Positions 49,616 through 62,675 of a stretch of 64,000 nt of DNA are shown piece after piece. This stretch comes from Liolophura sinensis (lineage: Eukaryota > Mollusca > Polyplacophora > Chitonida > Chitonidae). The stretch lies in NCBI RefSeq assembly GCF_032854445.1, contig NC_088304.1:3412001-3476000 (forward strand), given 5' to 3'. The position numbers and the translations under genes are program-made. The notes below the pieces were generated by a model, which had not been told where the DNA came from, ran no database searches, and saw nothing but the letters and a program-made list of their open reading frames with translations. How positions within the stretch are numbered: the stretch's first letter is position 1; the number at the start of each line of letters is the position of its first letter.

Positions 49616-52203
49616 TCCTGACTATAATTTTCATTCACAGTACAGTTTAATTACATATTACCATATAGAGCTGCACACTTTATTATTTGGACTACGTATG
49701 ATAACACGCCACTACATATAACTACATGTAACTAGATCCTTCCCTGATTCTGAATATATGACGAAATATGAATACGGTATATAATGGTAGGTTATCATTT
49801 TTGTCTGTTTATGCATGATTACATATAAATGTGTATTAGTGCCTTGGGTACATATATCAGAACACAACATCAATTAACTTAAATCATATATCTATTTTTG
49901 ACATACCAGGAAACAGGAATACGAGAAACGTACACTGTTGATCTATACAACTTGGCTAATACACCAAAAATTAATGTTCTAAATTTATCAGAAAGCCTGT
50001 TGTTTCAGTGATGCTAGAATGTATTCTGTTATTGTGTCACATTCAAAATGATAGTGTGTTAGACTAACAGAATATTTATTTCGAAGTAATCGATTATGAG
50101 TGTTATATTTAACAGAAGAATCTTCTTTTAGAGAAGAATTTATTTAGTGTAAATGCTATGACAACATGCGTTATGCAACTGCAAATAACCGAAAACAAAG
50201 CATACATGCAATAGCAGGCAATGTCTAAAACTACTTAGTTCATGTATATTAAGAAAACTAATTAGAAATATTGGTATCCAACTAAATGTTACATGCATAT
50301 AAAACTTTCCATTCAGGCGTTCAGTTAGAAACATTCAGTTTTTCACACTCACAGGATCTGTTCAGCTGAAAAATAAATATAGTCAATAATTTTAGGCCTT
50401 TAACGTTGATAGCAATAAAGTTGAAAACAAAACGCGTTTAGGCTATTAGATTGAGATTTGAAATGTAATATACCATGAAGTCGAAAGCAGTGGTTAAATT
50501 AAAAATATAGTTCACAATACTGCTATATATGGAGTTTGGTTAACATCGCGGTATTACACAGTATCGACAGATCATGCTCTGCACCGATATATAATGTGAA
50601 CGTTATAGTCTTTAAATACAATTATGAACCACTGGTATTTTAGGTGGCATGTACATGGAGAGGTGCACAAATATATGAGCGTATAGACGGTGCATGTACT
50701 GTACAGCACGTTATAATAGAGTGCTTCTAGCTTTAAAACACAAGGTCGACTTATATCCATGTGTCGGTTTCAGGTAATTAGAAACCGGGGCAGTATATAT
50801 ACCCAGAGGCAAAACTACCACTCCACGCTCAGCCAAACGGTTTAAGCTATATGAGTTATACTTTATGTGTTATGTGGATTTGCGGTATTTACACACTGAA
50901 GCGTGGAAGATGTATATTTCTGCCTTAATTTTTGATCCGCTATAGACTTTGAAAAGAATTATATCCATAATTGTACGGATGTATAAATTCACTCATGTTC
51001 TCTCTTACATATATTTTATCACCATTTAAAAGTAACTTAAGATAAAAGGGGCAGGACGCTCTTCATTTGGCTTTTTTAAATGTACGAGGATTATAAATGA
51101 ATACATATTACATGGGTTCAGGATGGAAGAGGCATGCCAAGTGATGCATTTCGTTGCCTACAGGTGTGCAATTACATGCTACAGGAGATCATTTATATGA
51201 CTAGGCTTGCGTCGTACCAATATGATATATTCCCAACTTTTATCACACTATTTAATGTTAATTTCTAGGCAAGGTTTAACGAATATATTTACGCAATGAG
51301 AATTACTGATATTGAAAGAAAAGTCATGAATTCTATCCCCAAACCACACGTCAATGAGACAGAATATATACCATGACAGGTTTACGAAAACTAATTCAAA
51401 AGTTTAACAACTTTAAAGGCGATTAAAATCATTTTAAGATTTGCTGAATTCAGCTCTCGGTTAAGCCTACTACTTGTGTATTGTGAGTTTTTTTAACGGT
51501 GTATACAACAGAATTAATCAAACCATAGGTTATTTCACATATAGTGTAACAAAATGTCTATCAGTACCGGGTCAATTGTTCACTGACGATAATTGTAACA
51601 AATGCACCTTTGTTCCCCCATAAATCTTAACACTATATTACATCACCGATAGATTATTCCCATTAAAGAAATTCCAGAGTTCTAGACCTGGTATTTCCTG
51701 ACAGGTATAGACATGATGGGCTCTGGAACAAAGTGTTCGTTTCTGTGGTGTACAATGCACGGTGTGTTGATATACGAACATAGCCTGCGATGTCAATTTG
51801 ACGAACAAGACACGAGTGCTGGGCTATGGAATGTCTGCGGAAAATTCACTATTAATCACGCCGAGCAACTGACCGTTTAGCTCCATGAAATTAGAATTGT
51901 TTAAAAAATGGTACAGTGAATACCAATAATTTGAATGAATGAATAAAAGATTGAATGAATGATTCAATTATTACGGTTTAACGCCACTACAGCAATATCG
52001 CAGCCATATCTGGGCGAGAACATGTTTAAACCTGGAGACACTAAACGGTAATTTGAAAATATTTGATTATAAAATACAATGCATGGTATGTCACAGTGTG
52101 TTTTGGTTTCCTTTTTAGTTTGATTCATCCTGAAGAATGATCAGTATGCTAAAATAAAGTTTATGGCAGCTGTTAATTAGAATTAATTTTCTGCTCAGTT
52201 ATA

Positions 52204-52350
52204 AATAAATTTATTTATTTATTTATTTATTTGATTGGTGTTTTACGCCGTACTCAAGAACACTTCACTTATACGACCGCGACCAGCATTATGGTGAGAG
52301 GAAATCGGGCACAGCCCGGGGTAAACACAAGACCATTCACACGTCGGTCA
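52204..52350 (-). mobile_element. 5'-truncated type-1 SINE
   Basis: A long (ATTT)n tail, then GATTGGTGTTTTACGCCGTA, CTTATACGACCGCGACCAGC, ATTATGGTGAGAGG and AGCCCGGGG. The head is missing. Confidence 0.85.
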
Positions 52351-52490
52351 GTTATAAAATGTTGCCTCCAATCGCGATGCATTTATGTTTTATAGTTAGT
52401 TAAGAAAAATAAATACATTACAAATTTAAATTTATTTAAGTTGACTTCACAAATAAGAAAAGTATATTCGTATACTGAGTATCTGAATAT

Positions 52491-52648
52491 TTAATTATTT
52501 ACTTATTTCATTGGTGTTTTTCGCCGCACTCAAGCACATTTCACTTCTACGACGGCGGCCAGCATTATGGTGGGTGGAAACTGTGCAGAGCCCGGGGGGA
52601 AACCCACGACCATCCGCAGGCTGCTAACAGACCTTCCCACGCACGAGT
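52491..52648 (-). mobile_element. 5'-truncated type-1 SINE
   Basis: Second copy in the same orientation, only about 140 bp from the previous one: TTTTTCGCCGCACTCAAGC, CTACGACGGCGGCCAGCATT, AGCCCGGGGGGAAACCCACG and CCATCCGCAGGCTGCTAAC. It is separated from its neighbour by unrelated sequence, so it is an independent insertion. Confidence 0.85.
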
Positions 52649-54233
52649 ATCTGAATACAAATTGTTTTTAATACTTCACAATGCGCCAAAACATATGTAA
52701 AAAAGAGTAAATTTGCCAAAAGATGCTGTGAAACAAAAATTATATTTTGGGTATATTATATTTCGAAAATTTTTGTATTTTTCTCACGGACGATTTAACG
52801 TAAAAGAAGTCTGTGTCACAGTGACACAAACGAATTCGACAAAGCATACGTGGCTAGCCTAACTTTAAATGGAATTTAATAAATTCAGATAATCACATCT
52901 GCATATTTAAAGCCATGTTACTTGCTCTAAAATAGACGTATGTGTTAATATTAGGTGATTAGGGTCGTAACTAAATTAGGGTTAATTAGTCTGATCTGAG
53001 CTAATCGGTATCGTTGTGAAATTCAAACAAAGAATCGAACATACTGGCAACCTTTGACCTCGGCGTGAAGTCAGGAATTTAACTATGCACCCTTAATCGA
53101 TAACTAATGGATAAATGATGATTATTTCTCACTGACAGTATCATTACTTACGATAAGCTAATAACGTGATTTGACTTTAGATCAAGGCTGGTATGTTCTA
53201 ATATTCCACCCGCTATTCCCCAAAATACAAGGGAATGCACAAACAAGCTAGTCTAATGCATGCATACCTTTGAAGGTTATTTTAATATTATGTCGCTAAT
53301 TAGCGCTAATTTATGCAAGGTGTCAATATGTAACAAATGAGTACTCAATGAATGAAATGTAATTGGTTTGGAGAAATAGCTTTGATTTTCAAAGGAAAAC
53401 ATAACATGTTCTACATAGAAAATGAATTATGTCTCGAAAACAGCTATTAAATGCTTACACACGACATTATTCGTGTGCGTAGAATACAACGGCTAGCTAG
53501 CAAAAAAAAAAACTGTAATAAAACACACCAGGCTAAACAGTTTGTGAAGTTTTGAAACAAACATTATGGCTTAGACATCGTCAGTTGTTGAGTGTTTTGT
53601 TGAACTGCGTTGGCCATACAAACGTGGATTATTTAAAAAAAAAAATCACGTGGTGGACTCAGTATATAGGCTGTAAGAAAAAGATAAAGCATCCAATCGG
53701 TGACAGTGGCAGTCGTTACTGCTGACGACAGATTTCCGGTAAAGGGACTTCCGAAATAAATCAAAGCTGTATATAATGTCTCCAGAAGTATTTTCTGCAC
53801 AACTGAAAATTTTGAGGAATTTCTCAAGGACAGGTGCTCCGTCTAAATTGTATTAGCTGGTGCCAGACGATTTTTTATGTAACTTTGTTTATTTTTCTAG
53901 CGCTGTCTTGAATGATGGATGATTTCGTGTTTGTACCTATCCAAATTTGTCAGCCAGCGAGTGGTGTCAAGGGAAGACAAACGGTCTCCAAGGACAAGAT
54001 GTAAAAGTATAGCACTTAGTAAAGTTTCCATGTATACCTGTAGAAACCTGTGCTATACAAGCGTATGACCTCATAACTACTAGAGCTTGTGCACATTTAC
54101 GTAACAAGTATAAGACCATCATTGAGTACACACATCTCATCCTTAGCCAGGGGCCCAGCTCCAATTAAGGCGACCTCAAAACACCGCGGTATGTCACATG
54201 AGGTTTTCTTTTGCTCGAAACATTTACACATAC

Positions 54234-54390
54234 CGTCGGGTTTGTCTCGTCCTGACATCGACAAGATGTCGCCCAGCTTGATGGATGGCCGGCCTGCCAA
54301 CTGAACAAGGCGTCTGACTCTTCGTCTTTTCTTCAGCCCGCATGATGAATTGGCCGGTTTATTGCGAGTGTCAGTTAACAGGGTCTTCAT
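54234..54390 (-). CDS. Weak candidate exon, basic peptide, unknown
   Basis: An open frame on the minus strand in a locally GC-richer stretch, ending at a good donor, CCGACG|GTATGT (54234/54233). From the ATG at 54390 the peptide begins MKTLLTDTRNKPANSS, has a very basic run LKKRRRVRRLVQ, then AGRPSIKLGDILSMSGRDKP. An in-frame stop lies seven codons before the ATG and I see no convincing acceptor between them, so it could only be a first coding exon. The Kozak context is poor. No family recognised; may be chance. Confidence 0.2.
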
Positions 54391-54708
54391 CAGGTCTTCA
54401 CCGGGATCTCAATTTGTCAGCTTACGGGACCCACTCAGACAGCGCCTGAGGCGAAATAAAATGGCGGTGGACAGAGCGATGCGAAAAGGAGAGTTGAACA
54501 GATCTCCATGTAAATTTTCGCTCTTGACATAAAAAGGAATACCGCAGAAAATACAACCGATGCGGGTTACATTAAGTGAACGTGCTTGATCATGTGTAAT
54601 CATAGAGGAGCCATCAGTGTTAGTTCAAAAGATGTTTCAAACTAACACAACAGAACACAAATTAGAAACTATTCTCTACATGAATTGTTGAAACTAAGCG
54701 CAAAGTCT

Positions 54709-54850
54709 GACATTCATATATCATATTGTAGGCTATGAACACACTCCATGAGCAAGATCAGTTTCAAAAATCAACATATAACACCAGTTCCTAAAGGAAT
54801 ATGTAAGAATTAATACGTAAATAATAAATAAAGCTGGTGACATTTAAAAG
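54709..54850 (+). repeat. Dispersed repeat, copy related to 17351-17530
   Basis: GACATTCATATATCA, ACCAGTTCCTAAAGGAATAT (from 54783) and AATAAATAAAGCTGG follow the order seen at 17351-17530. Family unknown. Confidence 0.5.
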
Positions 54851-54989
54851 AAAAGCACCCGTCAGTTTTTAGTGATGTAGAGAAGACCTTCGATATTCTA
54901 GGAATGACAATCAATTTAGATTTCAAACTCGTAGTGTGTGAACAATTGCCTGGTGGAAAACAAAACTGTGCAGTTGTAATTTTTAGTAA

Positions 54990-55905
54990 TTCTTGTCATT
55001 TGTTATCTGTAATATCACGGCATGCACACAACCTTTGATCCTATGGTAAACAGCAACAATATCACTGATTCAATTCTCCGTCTACCTTTAGCTTCCGAGT
55101 CTGTGATATACCCTCAACCAGTTAAGCCTATGAAAAACAGCATTCCTTTCCGTAACTGTTAGGCATTTTTAGTCCATATGGAGATTCCATGTTTGGAATA
55201 TCTTCACAACTTGTGACTTAACGAAGAACAGCATGTAGAAAGTAGTAGCAGTTTTTGTCCTTTTGAGGATTCCATGTCTGGGATGTCCCAACAACGTATG
55301 AACTTACGAAAAACAGTATCTGTTAAGGATAGAGGGTTTTGTGTGTCTGGATTTTTAATGTGTCTGATATCTGACAACTTTTTGAGAAAATGGCATCCCA
55401 AGCCTTCCGAGCTTATGAAAAACTATATCCAATAACTACAGTTTATTTTCGTCGATCTCGATTTACAATAGCCTGTATGAAAAACAGCACCCACAAAGGA
55501 GAGATTATTTTTAATCTTTCTGGGGTTTTCAAATCTGTGATTTGAGCCTATTAACAACAACGTCCGTAGGACTCTTTCTGCAGGGTTCATGTTTGTGATA
55601 TTCCCCCGACCCTCAAATTCCGATCCCGTGAAAAATAGCATTATAAAGTTGAGACAATTTTAAGTTTTTCTGAAATTCTGAAGTTACCACGCCGTGATAT
55701 CTGCTTGCAATTTTCGAATCTTTGTGATAAACAGTACCTATCATAGAGAAATAATTTTCAGCTGTTCTGGAGTTAACAATATCTGTGATATCGTCACACT
55801 TCTTTTGAACTTATATGACAAAGATCATTTATAAAGGAGAGGTCATGTTTTAATCTTTCTGGAGCTTCAGTGGCGCTATGTTAAATGTGATGACAGCACA
55901 TCATT
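54990..55905. repeat. Decayed ~90-bp tandem array, left part
   Basis: Blocks recur in order: GAACTTATGAAAAACAGCA, TATAAAGGAGAGA, TTTTAATCTTTCTGGAGTTT and CATGTCTGTGATATCC. Roughly nine to ten units, heavily diverged. Confidence 0.75.
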
Positions 55906-55978
55906 CTGGGTAATTCTAGACCAGTAACTTCTAGATTTAAATGACAATTAAGCTTTCTGCATTTTTACCTAACTCTGA

Positions 55979-56347
55979 TTAAGCCATGGTGCCAACTACG
56001 GAGCGTGTTATTTGCTGCTGCTTAAGCCATGGTGGTAGCTAGGGAGCATGTTATGTGCTGCTGTTGTTGCTTAAGCCATGGTTCTAGCTAGGGAGCATGT
56101 TATTTGCTGCTGCTGCTTAAGCCATGGTGCTAGCTAGGGAGCATGTTATTTGCTGCTGCTGCTGCTTAAACCATGGTGCTAGCTAGGGAGCGTGTTATTT
56201 GCTGCTGCTGATGCCATGGTGCTAGCTAGGGAGCATGTTATTTGCTGCTGCTGCTTAAGCCATGGTGCTAGCTAGGGAGCATGTTATTTCCTGCTGCTGC
56301 TTAAGCCATGGTGCTAGCTAGGGGGCGTGTTATTTGCTGCTGCTTAA
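55979..56347. repeat. 43-49-bp minisatellite with CTG triplets, eight units
   Basis: The unit reads TTAAGCCATGGTGCTAGCTA, GGGAGCATGTTATTTG and (CTG)2-5. The number of CTG triplets varies between units. CCATGG and GCTAGC are palindromic. It splits the surrounding ~90-bp array. Confidence 0.9.
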
Positions 56348-56439
56348 AAATTTACATGGGCAGTTAGAATGAAACCGAGGGAAAACCGCAGTGAATTAGC
56401 AGGAGCCTTTTTTTTACCGGTTAGATGTCAACTATCACA

Positions 56440-56800
56440 ACGTCTCCTCTCTATGCAGATCGTTTTAATTTTATGTCTGTGATATCCACACTTACAGCCT
56501 GAGAACCTTTGAAAAACAAAATGTTTCGGATAGAGGCAACTTTCCTGGGTTTTCTTTATGTCTTTGATATTCATAGTTTACACAGCTATATAGATTCTTG
56601 ACACACAGCAACTAACAAGATGCAATTTTAGCCTTTCAGGAACAACATCCGTTACACCGGCACACACCTGCACACTCGTCTGAGAGGAAATTTATAATCT
56701 TTCAGTAGACTTTATGTTTGTGTTACAGCCGTGGCATGGGCTTATAGCAAACAGCGTCTCTACCATGGAAACAGCGTTTAGTCTACATGATATGTAATAT
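56440..56800. repeat. Decayed ~90-bp tandem array, right part
   Basis: The same blocks as 54990-55905 reappear: TTTATGTCTGTGATATCCAC, CCTTTGAAAAACAAAATG, TTTTAGCCTTTCAGG and AATCTTTCAGTAGACTTTAT. Confidence 0.65.
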
Positions 56801-58756
56801 TCAAAAAGTATCAATTATAGAAGTAGTAACAATTTATTAATTGTCCCGAGATAAGTTGAAAAACAATTAGTGAATACATCAAAATACATCAATTAGTGAA
56901 TACATCATGTATCTTAAAGCTTTAAAGCAAGCATGATAACAATGTCTCCCTTTACCTCTGTTCAAAAATAGTTCTTCGCTCACCTTGTGTATATGTATCC
57001 CTCCGCTTGGCTCTGTGTATCAGGCATTTTGCTCGACCCATGCAGCAATATTCTTTCGTCGTGCGCAGTATTGGTTGTAAGTTCGAACATCCTTACTGTC
57101 CATTTGTTTTTGTTGACTCTTTCCCCCACCATATATATGGCCTCTTGAAACACTTACACGTGTTAACACTTTTTTACGGAGCACGTAAACTCGGATCTGA
57201 AATGAGTAGTTTTTTCCCACTTTTGTACACTCATGGAGTTGAACTCCACTGTGAGCTACCACGTGTGGTTGCGTTTTCAATTGGCCTTTTAATCGTCGCA
57301 ATTATAAACAATCCACTTTTTCCTCGAACTGCTGTTCCACGCAGATGCCAATGAAGAAAGTTCGATTCTTGAACTTTTCGTTCACGTTTGCACGTAATGT
57401 TCAACGGGATCCACATTCAGACATTGTATCATGGGCGATATTGTGCGATTTGATGTCGAAACTTGGCATAGTTCTTTTTGCAGGCCAGCCAGTGTGGAGT
57501 TCAAACCCAGTAACTGTCCGAGTCCATAATTATATCTATACCAATCAACTGTTCTATTCCACGTGTTCTCACTTGTGCACAATATTGATGTTGGTATAAA
57601 TACTGCAATATTGCTCCTGTCGTCCATCATGCCAAATTTTTTAAGGGAGCAAACCTGAGAAACTACCGTTTAAGACAAAATCCAGTAGACAAAGTATAGC
57701 GTATTCCATCTCAGGTGTGCTAACCCTTGAAGTCAGCAGAATTAACCGTGATAAATTCCTAAGCTTATTACAGTTGACCGCAGACTAATAGATGTTACAA
57801 GATGTCTTGACCACATTGGGTAAACAAACGTGACTGGAGATGAACTTCTCAACAAAGCGCGTAAGATCCGCAAATACACGCTACATAACAACAACAACCA
57901 CTACATCAAAGAGCCAAGCGAGTCCTTTAGTGGACACATTGTCGCCCCTTTAATCCATGGTTGGTAACAAAGTGTTTTGTTGTCGCTCTTTTGAGCCACC
58001 GTCTTATCCGTGGTGTCAACATTTACGAACACATCCACCGCAGACAATGGCCGTCTGGATAAGCCAGTCTGTAAAATAAATACTTAGCCTCATTGTAAGG
58101 CTCGAGAGTAGCACTTTTAATACCAGCAATAACACCACCCAGTAGCACCCATAGGTTGAATCCATGTAGGCGCTCTCAGTATCTTCCAACGATTTGGACC
58201 ATATTGTTCTACATATTCAAACCAATGAGGTTTACCGGTTTACAGGAGTTTTCTGCCAGCGGCATTATGAACAGGCAGATACTTTCTCTTGAATTTGTCC
58301 ATTTTTCTCCAAACCTATGTTGGAGACTCAGGTCTTTTTAAGCATTTACATGAACAGTTAGAATCAAACACTAACTGAAGTAAATTAGCAAAAAGCCACA
58401 TTTCACATACGTATATGCCCATTTGTCAAATATGTCACACTCTATTTTTTCTGCGTATGCTTTACTCGTTAGTTACATTGGTGATATTAGTATGCTTTGA
58501 AAACTGTACAAAACAGCAAAAGAAATTGTCATACCGCATATACATGGATGAGCTAAGTTTATTTACACAGCCAACTGCATCGGTATATATTGTCATCTAC
58601 ACGCGAATGTACCTCATCCAGGGTTGAACCCTTCCAAATTTGGACATGCACTCACACGCCGAGTTCTCCACCAAGTAGTTATATTTAGCTCACAATTCCA
58701 ATTTAAATGGTGTGATAATGTATGGACATCGCCAATGCTATAGTTATGCAATCAGC
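56800..58756. other. Stretch without recognised gene
   Basis: Unique sequence between two tandem arrays. Open frames at 57007-57354 lack splice context and protein-like composition. Confidence 0.5.
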
Positions 58757-59165
58757 TTTGTAGTAGCTTTTGCAGTTTGGCTTTGTGTAACAGGACCCTG
58801 GACACATTTGGGAATTTTGCCGTTTGGCTTTGTGTAATAGGACCCTGGAGATGTCTTGGAATTTTGGCGTTTGGTTTTGTGTAACAGGACCCTGGACATG
58901 TATGGGATTTTGGGCGCTTGGTTTTGTGTAACATGACCCTGGACATGTATGGGATTTTGGGCGCTTGGCTTTGTGTAACAGGACCTTAGACCTGTCTGGG
59001 AATTTGGGCGCTGGGCTTTGTGTAACAGGACCCTGGACATGTCTGGGAATTTGGGCGCTTGGCTTTGTGTAACATGACCTTAGACCTGTCTGGGAATTTT
59101 GGGCGTTTGGCTTTGTGTAACAGGACCCTGGACATGTCTGGGACTTTGGGCGTTCGGTTTTAAGA
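58757..59165. repeat. 47-bp tandem array, about nine units
   Basis: The unit reads TTGGCTTTGTGTAACAGGAC, CCTGGACATGTCTGGGA and ATTTTGGGCG. Units differ by substitutions and occasional 1-bp indels. Confidence 0.93.
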
Positions 59166-59888
59166 AAACGAAGTCACTGGTATATTCTTGTGCATGACAG
59201 TCAAATTTAAGCATCTTATAACTAAAAAAGTATGTAATAGCTTTTTAAATTTGAGCTTGTTTCAATTGTTCGGTCTGAATATTTGTAACAAGTGCTACAC
59301 AAAACCAATCGACATTCTATACCAAATATTCGCTGTCGTCTTTATCTCTTTTCCATTTTCTGTCATATACCTGGTTATGCGAAGAGGGTCTCTATAGGAT
59401 GTAATGACAATATACAAAATATTCAGTTCAGGTCTACCAGTTTTGCATAGAACTAGATTTGTGTAAATGAGAGTGTTACTTGTCTATAAATAAAATAAAT
59501 TTTAGGTTTTTTTAATGAAGAAACTTTTTAACTCCTTACGTGATGCCCACTTGAACTTTTCCTCACGTTTCTGTGTCACCCTTCTTGTTTAAATATCACT
59601 TACATGGCTGCAGATAAAAGATAACCAATCTGTTACCTAAATAGTTAATACTGTGGAGGTTATCATAGAGATATACCAGATTATCCATAGCCACAGGTGT
59701 CAATGTGTCAGTCTATAAAACTTCTGGCAGGGCAGGCAAATTATTTCATATATTTGGTATGAATGTTGTAAAAGACATATCAGATAATTTATCAAATTCT
59801 TTTCTTTCTGTAGTTTTGATTTTTTTTTTAATATCTTACAAGACTTGAAAGACAAGAACGTGTTAAGATGATGAGATGAATTGATTGT

Positions 59889-60025
59889 GCCTTCATGTAA
59901 CAATAATACAGCTACAACATCTATGCTCTTCGCTATACACCTTCATACAACAATCATAAAGCCTTTACTAAGGAATGACACATATTAAGTACACCTTTAT
60001 GTCACAATGATATGCCACAACTTTA
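59889..60025. repeat. Decayed short tandem repeat, about three units
   Basis: TGCCTTCATGTAACAATAAT, CACCTTCATACAACAATCAT and CACCTTTATGTCACAATGAT recur about every 55 bp. Confidence 0.5.
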
Positions 60026-60334
60026 TACAGAATTCCGAAATTGTACAAATCCCTATGAAAAGAGTTTTAGTCAATTCTACTAAAGAAGTCTCTACAAGAA
60101 ATAAAATCAGTTTGGAGTAACTACTGCTGTCACATGCAATACAATCCACCAAAGTGTCAATTGCACGTGAATTCTTGAAAACTGAAAACATTTCACGGTT
60201 TAACTTGACGCTGAAGCGCAGACAACATGTAAAGACTTATCCATATGGGGTTTTTCTACTCTCCACACCACAATTCCTCACAAAGACTTAATTACCAGAA
60301 TTATGCCATTGATTGTCACGGTGCTGAACAGCTA

Positions 60335-60661
60335 GACTACAGCACAGAGTGTAAATCCAAACCAGCGACGACATTGTGATAGACGTACAGCTTAGAGAGT
60401 AAAACAAGAGCAGCAACGACAGGGTGATAGACGTACAGCTTAGAGAGTAAAACCAGAGCAGTGACGACAGTGTTATAGACGTACAGCATGGAGAGTAAAA
60501 CCAGACCAGCGGCGACAGTGTGATAGACGTGCAGCACAGAGAGTAAAATCAGAGCAGCGACACAGTGTGATAGACTCGCAGCATAGAGAGTAAAACCAGA
60601 GCAGTGACGACAGTGTGATAGACGTACAGCATAGAGAGTAAAACCAGAGCAGAGACGACAG
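60335..60661. repeat. 48-bp tandem array, about seven units
   Basis: The unit reads GAGAGTAAAACCAGAGCAG, CGACGACAGTGTGATAGACG and TACAGCATA. Single copies of the same core occur at 40951-40984 and 48347-48380. The period is a multiple of three, so frames stay open, but no gene is implied. Confidence 0.93.
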
Positions 60662-61789
60662 GTTTATATCGAGGTTACGTGAATAACACCATTTACCAAC
60701 TGTTATATTGTCGTCGCTAAATATAAAACGCAAAGTATTTTGATCTCTTTCGCGCTTTAATAGTTTTCATTATGTAAATATCATGTGAGGTCAGAGCTGC
60801 CCTCAGCCGATCAGTGTTAGACCGATGAGGTTACAGGTCTAAGAGTTTTGTTTTTCACTTGGAAACCGGAGGTTTGTCGATCTGGTATTTGGTAAAGTGT
60901 GGTGATTTTTTCCACCCCAAAAGAGGTTTGAAGTTCATCAATTAATAAAAAAAATTTGGTATACTATACATGTTTAGAAAACTATTGTTAAGTGACTCTA
61001 AATAGAGCTACCTGTAACTCAGCAACAGATCGTCCTTAAGGAAGCCATTGATAAAACTTGTTATTTATTACCATATGTAACATGTGTTAACATTTTCATT
61101 AATTTGTGGTGGACAGCATTTTGATTGTACGGAAACAATTATGGTGGTATAGTAAAGAAATCAACTAGTTCCGTTACTACGCAGTATATATGCTTATCTG
61201 AAATCAGTTGATTGTTTAAGGATACTCATGTTTTGTTCTAATAGCCGATGAGTGGAAGTTACATATCGACAATTCTATAGACATTTTGATAAAAAAAAAA
61301 TATTTACATGTCAAGTACAAATGAGATACCTCAAACTGTATATTTCTGCGTATTGCTTGTACACGGCATGTTAAAGTGACAGGAAAGGCAAGTAATAAAT
61401 TCTGTATATAACTTATAATATAATAATTAGATTATACGTGAAGTCTAATTAATTTATAATAAGCTGACGTGGCGTCCGTCCACAATGAAGTAGATGTCAA
61501 CATGTTTGTAAAGGCCATTCATATGGAGGTTACAGAACCTCTTTGCTAATAAATGACAGGAAAAATTGTGCCGAGCTCCGCTAAGATTGGTGAGCCTTGA
61601 TTTTACAGTTACACCGGAGGCATTATTAAATATCGGATTAAATGGAGAGGCGGATGTGGAGTCAAATTCAGCCCAATAGTCGGAGCCTACAGCTATAGGA
61701 TGCGTGATCTACCGGGCTTATGTCAGATTATCAGAGACGCATTTCATCAAGTGGATCTGACGCTACGACAGGTAACACAAAGGTCGCTG

Positions 61790-61860
61790 CTAGCCAATTA
61801 ATGCCTTGATTTGTTATTCATTACGGCAATTAATCACCCAATACACAATCAATCATAATG
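61790..61860. promoter_or_regulatory. Candidate homeodomain-site cluster
   Basis: CAATTAAT occurs twice, 32 bp apart (61795-61802 and 61827-61834), followed by ATCAATCA (61848-61855), the complement of a Pbx/Hox-type TGATTGAT site. The surrounding 61440-61900 is complex and non-repetitive, in contrast to the repeat-filled neighbourhood. Function is inferred only. Confidence 0.25.
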
Positions 61861-62612
61861 CGACTGGTATGTGTGCATGCAGTGTATCGTAATGACTATT
61901 GCTTTTGGTTTTTGACTCCCGTCATCAATTTCTAGCAGACTGATTTGCAAAAAATTAAAAAATCTCCGGGGAATGTCAAATAGGCGTATAAAGGGCTGGG
62001 AAAGGTACAAGATTATTAGAAGGAAAAAAACGAAAAGCAGAGGGCGGTGAAGAAGTAGAAAATGGATGAGAAAAATATTTGTTTATTATCTGACTACTTG
62101 ATTTCTTTTATGCTTATTGGTGAACTGAATCAGATTGCCATCTAATCATCAAAACGTACATTTCTTTACCTCTTATCATGTACTCAGTATAATTACCCAT
62201 ATGGCTTATATTTATCCCGAACAGTTAATGTCATGTATTTTGACATGTGTTTTAGTGTAAAATCTGTTTTGAAAACATGGACGAATCGTCGTGCTTTGCA
62301 GTTTTCATGGAATTTGCATATATTAATTGTGAGATTAAAAAAAATTAACACTGGGTCTATTCATCTCGTGCTTACACTACATGGGCTTCAACGATACCGC
62401 TTTTATTTAAACGCCTTCATTTTAAGTTCACGTTCAGTAAGCTTTCCTAGATATGTGTGTATGACATTAATTATGGAGAGACCTGGATGTGGCGATCTGT
62501 CTTTGTTTAATTCCTCTCTCTCCACTGACCTATGGTACGGTCATGGAACAATAGACATCTGTGCACGTTTGCATACATACATACATATACACATATGTGT
62601 GGAACCGTAAGA

Positions 62613-62675
62613 CTGGCCACCGTTGTATACGTGAAATATTATTGAGTACGGCGTAAAATACCAATGAAGTAAATA
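62613..62675 (+). mobile_element. Type-1 SINE 3' fragment
   Basis: Only TACGTGAAATATTATTGAGT, ACGGCGTAAAATACCAATGA and AGTAAATA remain. Confidence 0.6.

Larger units (their letters stand above)
44601..54233. other. Stretch without recognised gene
   Basis: Holds the heptamer palindrome cluster, the (AT)n tract, three truncated SINEs (49.5, 52.2, 52.5 kb) and otherwise AT-rich unique sequence. A palindromic TTAGCGCTAA near 53300 sits among TAAT cores; no gene seen. Confidence 0.5.

Noticed and set aside
57007-57354. 115-residue plus-strand open frame
   Set aside because: No homology signal, no splice context, and an overlapping open frame on the other strand of similar length.
58744-59040. 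98-residue minus-strand open frame
   Set aside because: Spans the 47-bp tandem array; the period is not a multiple of three and the peptide repeats do not keep register.
60337-60733. Two minus-strand open frames with repeated Leu/Val-rich peptides
   Set aside because: The 48-bp period keeps frames open by arithmetic; no start context, splice sites or conserved residues.
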